A DNA stretch of 64,000 bases. Origin: Reticulitermes speratus. Lineage: Eukaryota > Arthropoda > Insecta > Blattodea > Rhinotermitidae. Below, one piece after another: positions 54,401 through 61,984 of the stretch. The number at the start of each line of letters is the position of its first letter. Positions within the stretch are counted from its first letter, which is position 1. The notes beneath the pieces are model-generated. The model did not search any database, was not told the origin of the DNA, and saw nothing but the letters and a program-made list of their open reading frames with translations. A program made the position numbers and the translations under genes. The stretch is from positions 4,926,715-4,990,714 of the forward strand of contig JAJKFL010000006.1 in the NCBI GenBank assembly GCA_021186555.1, in the 5' to 3' direction.

Positions 54401-57400
54401 AATTATTTTAATCTGTTTTGTTATTTTCCAAATTAATTGATTTTCTGGCCAATGAACTGTGTTACAGTGTCTGCTGCAATCCTATATCCTGGCTTGTGAT
54501 ATGCACTTCTACATCGTTGCAATTCCAGTGGTGGTGTTACTGTCCAAACGGCCTAGAATTGGGGTGGTGGTGCTGGTTGGAGTATTACTGGTCTCCATCC
54601 TCATTCCATTCCTGGTGACTTATCTTGAACACAAACCGGCACTTGTCACTTTCTATATAGAGTATGTACCTTGTAACTCCATACATTGTCGAACTTTATT
54701 CTGATTTCACCGTGCATTTTTGAACATTAATACTGTTTTACACCAACCAAATGCACTTATTTATTTAAAGAACACTAAAATATTCTATAAAATATTAGAT
54801 AAAAACCCTACATATGTTTCGGCTTATCGATAAGCCATCCTCAGGGGGTGTCACAGAGGACCAATATGTGTACGTGTTTTTTAAAAACAAGCAGTTGTGA
54901 CACCCCCTGAAGATGGCTTATCGATAAGCCGAAACATATGTAGGGGTTTTTATCTAATATTTTATAGAATATTTTAGTGTTCTTTAAATAAATAAGTGCA
55001 TTTGGTTGGTGTAAAACAATATCCATACACTGTACTGAGATTATAAATGCTGTTACATAACTAACATTAAGATGATGACATTTTGGAAATTACATCTGTT
55101 TCCACCATTGAGATTAGTAATTTATTTTAATTCTGAGCACAGAAACAACAGGGTAAATTCTGCCTGGGTGATAAGATGTATCAGATTATTAACATCTGTT
55201 TTACTTTTTAGATCAATATCAAGTGTTAACCTTTCTTGTCCAGGAATGGAGAATAGAGATTATAGAATAATTTGTAAAATGACACTTTTATTTGAAATCT
55301 CATTCTTCAGTTTGCACTCAGATACTTTTGATTTCATAGTGTCACCAAATAAGTCAATCAGTCAGTCAGTTTTTCAGTTATGGTTTGGTTAAAATCTGTG
55401 CTTGACCTGATACATTGTCATTATTTGAACTTTGTGAACATTGAAGATGAGACAGTTATAAGAGAATGTTAGCGGCTCCAAGAAGTCTTGGAGATTTCGG
55501 CCCTTGAAGATGGGACCACCGTGTTTTCTCAAAATGTCAGGAACCCAATTACCCAGTGCTGTGGTGCTGCATACCAGAAGAACAGAAACATTTTAAATTT
55601 ACTTGACTGTAAACAGGCCCCAGTGGAGTTTTGTTTCTTGTAATTATTTGTAATGTAAGTCTGATGTGAAAATTACATATCACTTTTACCCACACTATAC
55701 TATCAGACATTTTTACAATCTGGTAAAAGGTGAAGTTGACCCTAGAACTGACTATGAAGGCCCAGAGGTGGAGTAGAGGTATGTCTTTAATCTCAGCGCT
55801 AGATGGGGGTGGGTGGTTAATGCCACGCCCTGGCCGCTTTTCCCCCGGGGAAGAGACCCAGTACCCCCTGTACAGGAGGCTGGGTGGGCCCCAGGGCCGG
55901 TCTGGATGGGTGCAGAAAATCTCGCCCCCACCAGGATTCGATCCCCAGAGTGTCCAGCCCATAGTGAGTCACTATACCGACTACAATATTCCGTCCCACT
56001 ATTACAATGTGACAGTTATATATTAATTTTACTGCATGTTTTGATAAAGATTTATGCACAAAGTTTGGATATAGACACGTCTTAAATCCACGCACACCTT
56101 CTGACCATAATCAGTACTTTTCTAACATTATACAGGATAACAAGAATGTACGTCATGGAATAAGGGATCTCAACCATTCTTTTGTGTAACTGTATATATA
56201 GTGTTCATATCCCAGGACAGTCATCTCATTTTATGTTTTAGTAATAATACTGATTTACATTTATGCTTGTAATATGTTTTTTTTTTTTTCCAGTTTCCTA
56301 GTAACTCCACGTGCAAGTGATATTTTTCAGACTGTGTATATTAAGTCTCATACTAGAGCAGGCCCTTACTTTGTTGGCATAGCTGTGGGCTACCTGCTGT
56401 ATCGTCTCCGTGACTGCAAACAGAAAGTTGGAGTGGTGAGTGTCAGTTCTGTTCTGCTGATACCTTACACAGGGACAGTATTTTATCTGACAACCGTTGC
56501 CGGTCACTCATACAACTTTTACGTGCAGTAAACAGTGTGTTTGTTAGATGTGATGCATATCTGTGAACCAAAGGAAAACAACTTTACAGGGCTGTGACAA
56601 TGTTACATGACTACTGACATAATTTTATTTGTTTGGACTTTTGTCCACTGTCTAAATCTTAAAGAAGCACTATGTTTCAGAGGCTGGCCCTGTTCCTTCT
56701 TCAGGCAAGGAAAGCACCTAATCTGGTGGACCCCTTGTATAGAGCTATTCTCAGCCAAGTGACTGAGAATAGCGCTATACAAGGGGTCCACCAGATTAGG
56801 TGCTTTCCTTGCCTGAAGCAGGAAGCAGAGCTGGCTTCTGAAATGTCATGCTTCATTAAGAATTAGATGATGGACGAAGTCCAAAAAAGAAAATTATGTC
56901 AAAGGAGAACATTTCCAGCATCTTCTTTAAACATGGTGACAAGGGAACACTGAAGTACTTGTATAGAAACCTGTTCCAGTCACACTCAACCTTAACACCA
57001 GTTCATGTTGACAAGACTGTTATCTTGTGGGTTATAACATCATGTAGTTCTGTAGGCAGCTACCAACATTTTGGAGGAACCTGATACCTTCATCTGAAAC
57101 TACATGTTGTCATAAGCATAAGACCACACGAGATTATTTTCATTTCTGTGGTAACCTTAACTGTGTCTCAGTAATGCTTCCTCTGCAGGTCCCATCTGTC
57201 ATGTTGTGCTGCGCTGCTGTCATCGTTCTGTTTGGAATTGTGAGTCTGGAATTGCATTCCACGATCCAGCAAGACCTTACAGTCCATTAGAAGCCGGGAT
57301 TTTTGCTGGGACTTACCGCTTTGTGTGGGCACTGGGGATATCTGTTATCATAGTTGTTGTTATGCATGGGAAACTTCGTAAGTTATGTTTATTATAATGC

Positions 57401-59583
57401 ACAATATATATATCTTACTATGACAGTATCCAGCAACTGCAGATATTCATATTTTCATTTCTGTGTTCTGCTTTGCAAAATGTTTTGTGGGATATATGCA
57501 ATTTTTCCATTAGACATTTATTCTGTCAAACCATTGCAGCTTTTTCGCTTGATATTATACACTCAGGATAAATTAACATACTTTACATTTCAACTTTATA
57601 AACCCCAAGGAAGAATATTGCAAAGGCAGCAAGATAATATTAAAAGGGATCTTACATATGTTAGATATGTATGCGTGAACTGTTTGATGTGACTGAGGAT
57701 AGGCTCCGGTGGTTACGTTCACTAAACTCAAAGGTGAACTGTTATCAGTTACTGATGAGTGAAAAGCTGTTGGCTGCTTAAGAATACCTTCTGCCATGGA
57801 GCACAATGCACATCTTAAAAACTGAATGTGTTGAATATGTTTGTGTTAATCGAAAAACAGAACAAAGTAACTGAAGTAAGGGGAGCAATTCAATGTCTTT
57901 TATAATTGTTGGAATCTTCAGAGAAGAGTTGAGAACCACAGGCTTAGCTTAAGGTTGACACTGATCTCTTGTGCTCGCTTCTTCCTTGCTAGCTGTCATC
58001 AATTCTGTGTTGTCAAACAGAATACTGCTGGGTCTGGGAAATCTGACATACTGCATGTTTCTTGTACATCCTGTGTTCCATTATTGGTATCATGGCAGTC
58101 TGCGTCGTCCTGAGTATTTTAACTACAAGAACATAGTAAGTATTCACTCAATGTATTGAAACACAGACTCACAAATCTTTCACAAGCTCTGTAGCCTGCA
58201 ATTTTTCACAAAATACAAATCACACCATTTCAGTATATAATATTACAGTTCTGGGCTGTGTTAAATAAATTGTAATGTTATGCTTCCCAGCATAGGTGTG
58301 TTAAGAGTATATGATACAATAATTTAAACACCATACTTACTATATTTACTATATTGCACGTGGTATAACAGTTGTATGATTAGGGCTTTTCTTGAAGAAA
58401 TATTCCAGAACTTATGAGATTTAAGGTTCTCACATGGGTGTTGCTGAAGATTCAAATCTTCTGAGACATGACTTTGTGTCCTTGGGTCAGTAGTTTCTGA
58501 CATTTCAAACGATGATAGTGTCTTCAACTTCACGGTCAAGCAGTCCAAGAGAATGAACTGCTTGACCGTGAAGTTGAAGACACTATGATCGTTTGAAATG
58601 TCAGGAACTACTCATCCCAAAACACAGCTTTACATCCTAAAAGACATGAATCTTCATTGCAGAACTTGTTCGAAGTTAAACGCCATCTGAACATCTGTAT
58701 CACCTTCACATGCCTTTTTCGAAGTAACTATATTGTAGTACACATAATACGCACCTCTGAGAAATGCAGGTCTATCTTGGACACCAAAACTTGGCTTATT
58801 GCTTTAGAAAGACCCCATAACAATGCAGCCCACTCAAACATGGTCATACCATATAGCAGTAATTAGTTAGTTTTATTTCCGTCTAGTTTTTGTCATACAT
58901 GTGACTATAGACTCGTGAACATTAAATATGATTACAATATTAAATTAAGTTATAGACCAACCGATGCACACTAAAACCACTTTTTAAGTAGCTTTATTAT
59001 TAAAATTGTTAAAATTGTACCCTACACGTGTTTCGATCCTAGGATCATCGTCAGGGGTTTTTTTTTTTTTGCTAAAATACAAATATTACAATAGTTATAC
59101 AAAGTCTCAAACCAACATACTACAAAATATCTTTATATATATTTATACAACTAACAATTCAATTACATAGATATAAATTCATCCACTGAGTAAAATGCAT
59201 GACATAAAAGAAATGATTTCAGTTCCCTCTTAAAGGCCCTATAGTTATCCAGTCCCTTTATATAACTAGGCAATTTATTATACAATTTAGTTCCCATACT
59301 TATTACACTCTTTTTATTTTTGTCAGTCCTTGACGATTGAACGTGGATATCCATCTTCATTCGTGTATCATACTTATGGATATCAGCGTTCCATGGACCA
59401 TGTCATATGGCATTCCAATATGTACATATATCTTAATACTTGTCATTGTCTCCACTGTCATACTATTATCAGGTAGTGGTAGCAGCTGGACTCATTGTAC
59501 TGTCCATATTTGCATCCCTGCTTCTGTACCTGGCTGTGGAAGAACCATGTCGTCGTGTGGTGAGACGGATGATTTCAAAGTAA
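45234..59583 (+). CDS. Nose resistant to fluoxetine (NRF-6)-like acyltransferase, 12 exons
   Basis: Multi-pass membrane protein of the NRF-6/acyltransferase-3 family, named for C. elegans genes needed for fluoxetine response and yolk/lipid transport; the substrate in insects is unknown. Exons: 45234-45450, 46541-46748, 48316-48530, 49419-49495, 50683-50873, 52711-52868, 53691-53859, 54468-54661, 56294-56435, 57189-57377, 57993-58135, 59473-59583; about 671 residues. Parts: signal peptide, Cys-containing NRF domain ([23 protein letters not shown]), then the acyltransferase-3 region ([57 protein letters not shown]). Start is at 45234 or, with a better context (A at -3), 45252. Exons 2 and 10 each lack one base; all flanking phases fit restored frames, so sequence error is likely. 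Confidence 0.92.
46541..46748 (+). CDS. NRF-6-like exon 2 with one-base frame break
   Basis: Acceptor CATGTTTCAG, donor GTAATT. Reads [34 protein letters not shown], then in another frame [20 protein letters not shown]. The break lies near 46646. Length 208 is one short of the value needed by exons 1 and 3. Confidence 0.87.
47277..47470 (+). mobile_element. tRNA-derived SINE, eroded
   Basis: Head GCTGTGGTAGCTCAGTCACT and box B-like AGGGTTTGATTTCTGGTT, body with CCAGCTTCCTATCCAG. Confidence 0.6.
47575..47755 (-). mobile_element. tRNA-derived SINE (GCCATGGCTCAGG family)
   Basis: The minus strand begins GTGCCATGGCTCAGGCGGTT and runs through the body shared with 2045-2165. Confidence 0.65.
48081..48315 (+). 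pseudogene. Two decayed tandem copies of NRF-6-like exon 3 start
   Basis: The acceptor TTCAG recurs at 48081-48085, 48196-48200 and 48311-48315, a 115-bp period. Copies 1 and 2 read [18 protein letters not shown] sequence and then diverge (TGTGCAGCAATATGTCACAC) from the real exon (TGTGTACCAGCGTCGTGTTC). They are shorter and frame-shifted after Cys. They are internal exon duplications, probably skipped. Confidence 0.82.
48316..48530 (+). CDS. NRF-6-like exon 3
   Basis: It uses the third tandem acceptor. Encodes [49 protein letters not shown] and YEDYIF. The donor AT|GTTGGT is weak but gives the right phase. Confidence 0.85.
48597..48825 (-). mobile_element. tRNA-derived SINE
   Basis: Minus head GTCGGTATAGTGACTCACTA then GGGCTGGACAGTCC. 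The plus strand shows GGAGGCTGGGTGGGTC and GAAAATCTCGCCCC as in 55755-56000. Confidence 0.75.
48850..49250 (-). pseudogene. Decayed LINE 3' fragment
   Basis: GAGAAGCTAATTGTTCCTTC and CCAGCATTTTGTGGAACCC parallel the LINE at 51086-51150. Frames are fully eroded. Confidence 0.5.
49419..49495 (+). CDS. NRF-6-like exon 4 (first membrane helix)
   Basis: Acceptor ATGTTCACAG, donor GTACTT. Encodes [20 protein letters not shown], a clear transmembrane helix. Confidence 0.87.
50683..50873 (+). CDS. NRF-6-like exon 5
   Basis: Acceptor TGTTTGCAG, donor GTAAGT. Encodes [20 protein letters not shown] and [17 protein letters not shown], including the start of the acyltransferase-3 domain with its conserved His. 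Confidence 0.92.
51050..51534 (-). pseudogene. LINE 3' fragment, split by a SINE
   Basis: The minus strand reads a decayed C-terminal LINE ORF (fragments such as [16 protein letters not shown] at 51436-51480). It resumes after the SINE at 51852-51885. Confidence 0.65.
51522..51851 (-). mobile_element. tRNA-derived SINE with 14-bp target duplication
   Basis: CCCTCATTGTGAGA at 51522-51535 and 51838-51851. Minus strand: GGTGGCGCAGTTGGTTGAGG head, GGGTTCGATTCCC box B, end in CCTGTAATGGGATTGCTTT. It interrupts the LINE fragment, so it is younger. Confidence 0.9.
51925..52214. mobile_element. Fold-back element E12 with half ribozyme
   Basis: GGAACTGTTGTA (51925) and GGAACTGTTATA (52203) flank arms of about 90 bp (TTTGGACTTTGTCCAT, AAAATTCACAACGTTTTGGA and complements). 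The centre keeps a stem II and GAAAC but no CTGANGA. Tail GTGACAATGGTATATGA is shared with E13. Confidence 0.8.
52230..52615 (-). pseudogene. LINE 3' fragment
   Basis: Minus-strand remnants of the same LINE family as 51050: plus-strand GATGAATCCAGTCCACACC-type segment, CATGCGTGCCACATGCCCTG and CAGCACCCTGTTCTTGAACA. Confidence 0.6.
52711..52868 (+). CDS. NRF-6-like exon 6
   Basis: Acceptor TAATGTACAG, donor GTTAGT. Encodes [20 protein letters not shown], a diagnostic NRF-6 membrane segment. Confidence 0.93.
53114..53135. repeat. Poly(T) tract
   Basis: An uninterrupted run of about 22 T in intron 6, followed by CAGCC. It may be the tail of a minus-strand retroelement. Confidence 0.7.
53691..53859 (+). 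CDS. NRF-6-like exon 7
   Basis: Acceptor TTATGCTGCAG, donor GTAAGT. Encodes [20 protein letters not shown] and [20 protein letters not shown], the family hallmark. Confidence 0.94.
54468..54661 (+). CDS. NRF-6-like exon 8
   Basis: Acceptor TGTGTTACAG, donor GTATGT. Encodes [20 protein letters not shown] and two further helices ([20 protein letters not shown]). Confidence 0.93.
54806..54847 (-). ncRNA. Hammerhead ribozyme (left arm of E8)
   Basis: Minus strand: CCCC, CTGAGGA, stem II GGCTTATC/GATAAGCC, GAAAC, stem III ACATATGT, triplet GTA, GGG. Stem II is a fully paired palindrome. Confidence 0.78.
54903..54946 (+). ncRNA. Hammerhead ribozyme (right arm of E8)
   Basis: CCCC (54903-54906), CTGAAGA, stem II GGCTTATC/GATAAGCC, GAAAC (54931-54935), ACATATGT, triplet GTA with scission after 54942, GGGG (54943-54946). 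Sense orientation in the NRF-6-like intron 8. Confidence 0.82.
55755..56000 (-). mobile_element. tRNA-derived SINE, best copy of its family
   Basis: Minus head GTCGGTATAGTGACTCACTA, GGATCGAATCCTGGTG box B-like, body GACCGGCCCTGGGGCCCACC. Well preserved. Confidence 0.78.
56294..56435 (+). CDS. NRF-6-like exon 9
   Basis: Acceptor T-tract CCAG, donor GTGAGT. Encodes [20 protein letters not shown], conserved in the family. Confidence 0.92.
56569..56911. mobile_element. Fold-back element E13 with decayed hammerhead
   Basis: CAAAGGAAAACA (56569) and CAAAGGAGAACA (56900) flank it. Arms of about 50 bp (GCACCTAATCTGGTGGACCC) meet at 56757. A minus core CTGAAGA (56698-56704) and GAAAC (56674-56678) remains, but the cleavage position is G. 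Confidence 0.78.
57189..57377 (+). CDS. NRF-6-like exon 10 with one-base frame break
   Basis: Acceptor CCTCTGCAG, donor GTAAGT. Reads [20 protein letters not shown], then in another frame [20 protein letters not shown] and [20 protein letters not shown]. The break is near 57250; length 189 is one short of the phase needed. Confidence 0.88.
57993..58135 (+). CDS. NRF-6-like exon 11
   Basis: Acceptor CCTTGCTAG, donor GTAAGT. Encodes [20 protein letters not shown], the conserved YxxxLxHP-type motif near the end of the domain. Confidence 0.92.
58495..58606. repeat. Inverted repeat, about 45-bp arms
   Basis: GACATTTCAAACGATGATAG to AAGCAGT and its complement, spaced by about 13 bp. A minus GAAATGTC resembles the ribozyme 3' part, but no CTGANGA. 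A probable relic of the palindrome family. Confidence 0.65.
58865..59455 (-). pseudogene. Non-LTR retrotransposon 3' end with C-terminal ORF
   Basis: Minus frame [43 protein letters not shown] ending at 59163 is the usual C-terminus of jockey-like ORF2 proteins. A 12-A tract and a hammerhead plus family arm follow it on the minus strand. It ends about 15 bp before the NRF-6-like last exon. Confidence 0.7.
59019..59058 (-). ncRNA. Hammerhead ribozyme, type I, next to a LINE 3' end
   Basis: Minus strand: ACCC, CTGACGA, stem II GATC-CTAG-GATC, GAAAC, stem III ACACGTGT, triplet GTA, GGGT. Stem I pairs 4 of 4. Downstream on the minus strand is TGTGCATCGGTTGGTC, the family arm, without an inverted partner. 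Confidence 0.77.
59473..59583 (+). CDS. NRF-6-like exon 12 (terminal)
   Basis: Acceptor ACTATTATCAG. Encodes [34 protein letters not shown] and TAA at 59581. AA|GTAAGC at 59580 is also a good donor, so a further exon is possible (see 61513). Confidence 0.9.
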   Translation, partial: VVVAAGLIVLSIFASLLLYLAVEEPCRRVVRRMISK

Positions 59584-59972
59584 GCCCTTGGATCTGTTTT
59601 TTAATGTCAAACTAGAGGTTCTTCATTCAGCACGTGGTCACTTTCCTTGTCATATCACAACATATAGTACCTAATACTTTAAAGAAGTAGAAAATACAAC
59701 TTAAACAAATCTAAAATTTATTCTTGTAATTAAAAAAAGTAAAGTTGTGAATGGGGATTCATATCACATCCAAAAGCTCTACTGCAATACTTGCACATTG
59801 CTTTAACAGACATTCCTGCCAAGTGTAGGTCTAAGAGTCTGGAGTAATCTGATATCTTTGGTTATTCTCTGTTAAGTTTATGGCACAAATGGAAACAGAC
59901 GTTTCATTTTGATTTATACAAGATTCATGTTCGCTTTGTTTAATGGGCATATGCAATAAGATTTAGGAAGGG

Positions 59973-60309
59973 TTACATTGAAAGGGAGGGGCTCGCGGTG
60001 GCACAGTTGGTTGAGGCACTGCGCTACAAGCCGGAACGTCACGGGTTCGATTCCCGATGGTGTCGCTGGAATTTTTCATTGACATAATCATTCCGGTCGC
60101 ACTATGGCCCTGGGGTCGACTCAGCCTCTAACAGAAATGAGTACCAGGAATTTTTCCTGGGGGGTAAAGGCGGCCGGTGCGTAGGGCTGACAACCTTAAC
60201 ACCTTCATGTCCCATTGTCTAAAAAATCTGGGAGCCTCAACCTCCTGGATCCCTCAGGGCCTGTCAAGGCCTGTAATGGGATTGCTTTACCTTTTTACAT
60301 TGAAAGGGA
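59973..60309 (+). mobile_element. tRNA-derived SINE with 15-bp target duplication
   Basis: TTACATTGAAAGGGA at 59973-59987 and 60295-60309. Head GTGGCACAGTTGGTTGAGGC, box B GGGTTCGATTCCC, end CCTGTAATGGGATTGCTTTA. A young insertion. Confidence 0.92.
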
Positions 60310-61512
60310 AGACTTCATGAAGAAATATGTAGTGAAGTGCATGTGTATATATCACAGTCTTTGTTTGGGCTGTGGATTAATTGTGGTTTTTGTTAGGAGA
60401 ACTGTCATAGGTCTCACAGTGCTTTACAACAAGGTTATACATGCCCTCAATTTAAACATATGATGAAAATTAGTGCTTCTATTTACTTCAAAACAGAGAA
60501 GCAATAGGAAGGATTATCTTATTCACATTCATGATCCTGGAAATGTGGAAACAACTCATTTATGTGTTACAGTTTATGTGATGTAGAAATGAAGTTTTAT
60601 ATGAAAAATGAAGTTATTTTTGCATAATTTGATGCTGTCTGCTGAAACAGTTTAAAAATCTTGCACGTGGATGGCAGAAGGTCATACTGATTTGCATGTC
60701 ACTGTCACATGTTTTCATTTTGTTTAATCTTCACCAACAAAGATTTGTTTTATGGCCAAGCACAAATAGTAACATTATATCTGGAAAGACGTTTAAAGTA
60801 AGAAAGTTCATGGTGTGTATCAAGAGATGTGGTGCTGTGCGACAGCTGTGTACAGAAGTGTGGTCTGGTAATCGCTGCATGCTTGCTTTCTTATTTTCCA
60901 ATTTGCATACATTTCACTGTGATACAATGTTATTATGGTACACTTTTAAGTAATGACAGATTAATATGAATATGACGTTCAATCAGAAATGCATGCTGGT
61001 AAGTTCGGAAAAAAACAACATTGAAATATTTACAGAAGGGACCGTAGTCTTTTAAGGATGTTGAAAGGAATATGTGTACAATGCAAAATTTGAGGCCCTC
61101 AAAACAGTGTTGTTTAACATTCAAGTCTTCTGGGTTGTTATGCCATGCTTACTGGTATATACCTGATTTACCCGACTATTAGATGAGAGTTATTTCCTAA
61201 TTCATCACCTGAAAAATGGGGTTTGTCTGATGATCATGAACACAGCTAAACATGTTCTGTATAGGTATTTCCCTGAAAATATAAGATTGTCTTATATTAA
61301 GGTAAACGCAGTAGTTACCAATGTTTTGAAAGAGTGCAGTGCTTTCATCCTCAGGGTCCAGCAATCTTGGACTGCTTCAATCTTCAGGGTCAACCCTGAT
61401 GATGGAGGCAGTTTGTCTGTCCATAATGTTGGTGCTTATATACCATGCTACACAGCATCACATCCCAGAAGACCATAATTTTAATACTCATTTGTGTGTC
61501 TTTGTTTAGCAG
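60310..61512. other. Downstream of NRF-6-like gene, no gene recognised
   Basis: AT-rich. Around 61310-61475 there are two degraded hammerhead-like palindrome copies (CTTTCATCCTCAGGGTC; CCTGATGATGGAGGCAGTTT; CACATCCCAGAAGACC). Confidence 0.5.
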
Positions 61513-61537
61513 GAAAGTTACAACTAAGCAGGATTAG
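61513..61537 (+). CDS. Possible alternative last coding exon of the NRF-6-like gene
   Basis: TTGTTTAGCAG precedes 61513. If exon 12 is spliced at 59579, the frame continues KVTTKQD and stops at TAG 61535. Both splice sites are good, but there is no transcript evidence. Confidence 0.35.
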
Positions 61538-61730
61538 AGAAAACTTTCACTTGGATGCTGAAGTGTTCCAGGAATGCAGCCAGAAAGGTATAGATTCAGA
61601 TTTCCTCAGATTATGAAACAAAGTCATGAGGTTTTCAGTGATGACATCTATGTAACAGATGCTTGTGTAATGTGGTACATGCTTCACCTGATTTCATTGC
61701 ATTCTGTAATCAGATTCCTTACTGCTTGGC

Positions 61731-61984
61731 AACTGACAGTGTATTTAATATAGTCTTCTTGGGCCATCAGCCGCGTCAGATGATTTAAAAGATACAACGT
61801 TTCGGGGACTGGCTCCGTCCCCATCCTCAGGCAGAAATGATATAACCTAGCACTCGTCTGTCCTGTGTTTATATACCTGCCAAGGCAGGGGGTATCAGAA
61901 CGCGGCTGATGGCCCGAGAAGACTATATTAAATCATGTCGCCGCGAAAGTCTTAAAACTTATAACTGACAGTGTTTTTATAGAA
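61731..61984 (-). mobile_element. Fold-back hammerhead element E10 with 12-bp target duplication
   Basis: AACTGACAGTGT at 61731-61742 and 61973-61984. Arms ATATAGTCTTCTTGGGCCAT and complement, tail TCATGTCGCCGCGAAAGTC related to that of E1. One minus-strand hammerhead near the left arm. Confidence 0.87.
61792..61834 (-). ncRNA. Hammerhead ribozyme core (weak stem I)
   Basis: Minus strand: CTGAGGA, stem II GGGGAC/GTCCCC fully paired, GAAAC, stem III AC-GTT-GT, triplet GTA. Stem I pairing is poor. Confidence 0.6.

Larger units (their letters stand above)
54678..55033. mobile_element. Fold-back hammerhead element E8 with two opposed ribozymes
   Basis: TCCATACATTGT (54678) and TCCATACACTGT (55022) flank it. 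Left tail TTCACCGTGCATTTTTG, arms ACCAACCAAATGCACTT and complement, short centre, ribozyme in each arm. It begins 16 bp after the donor of NRF-6-like exon 8. Confidence 0.88.
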
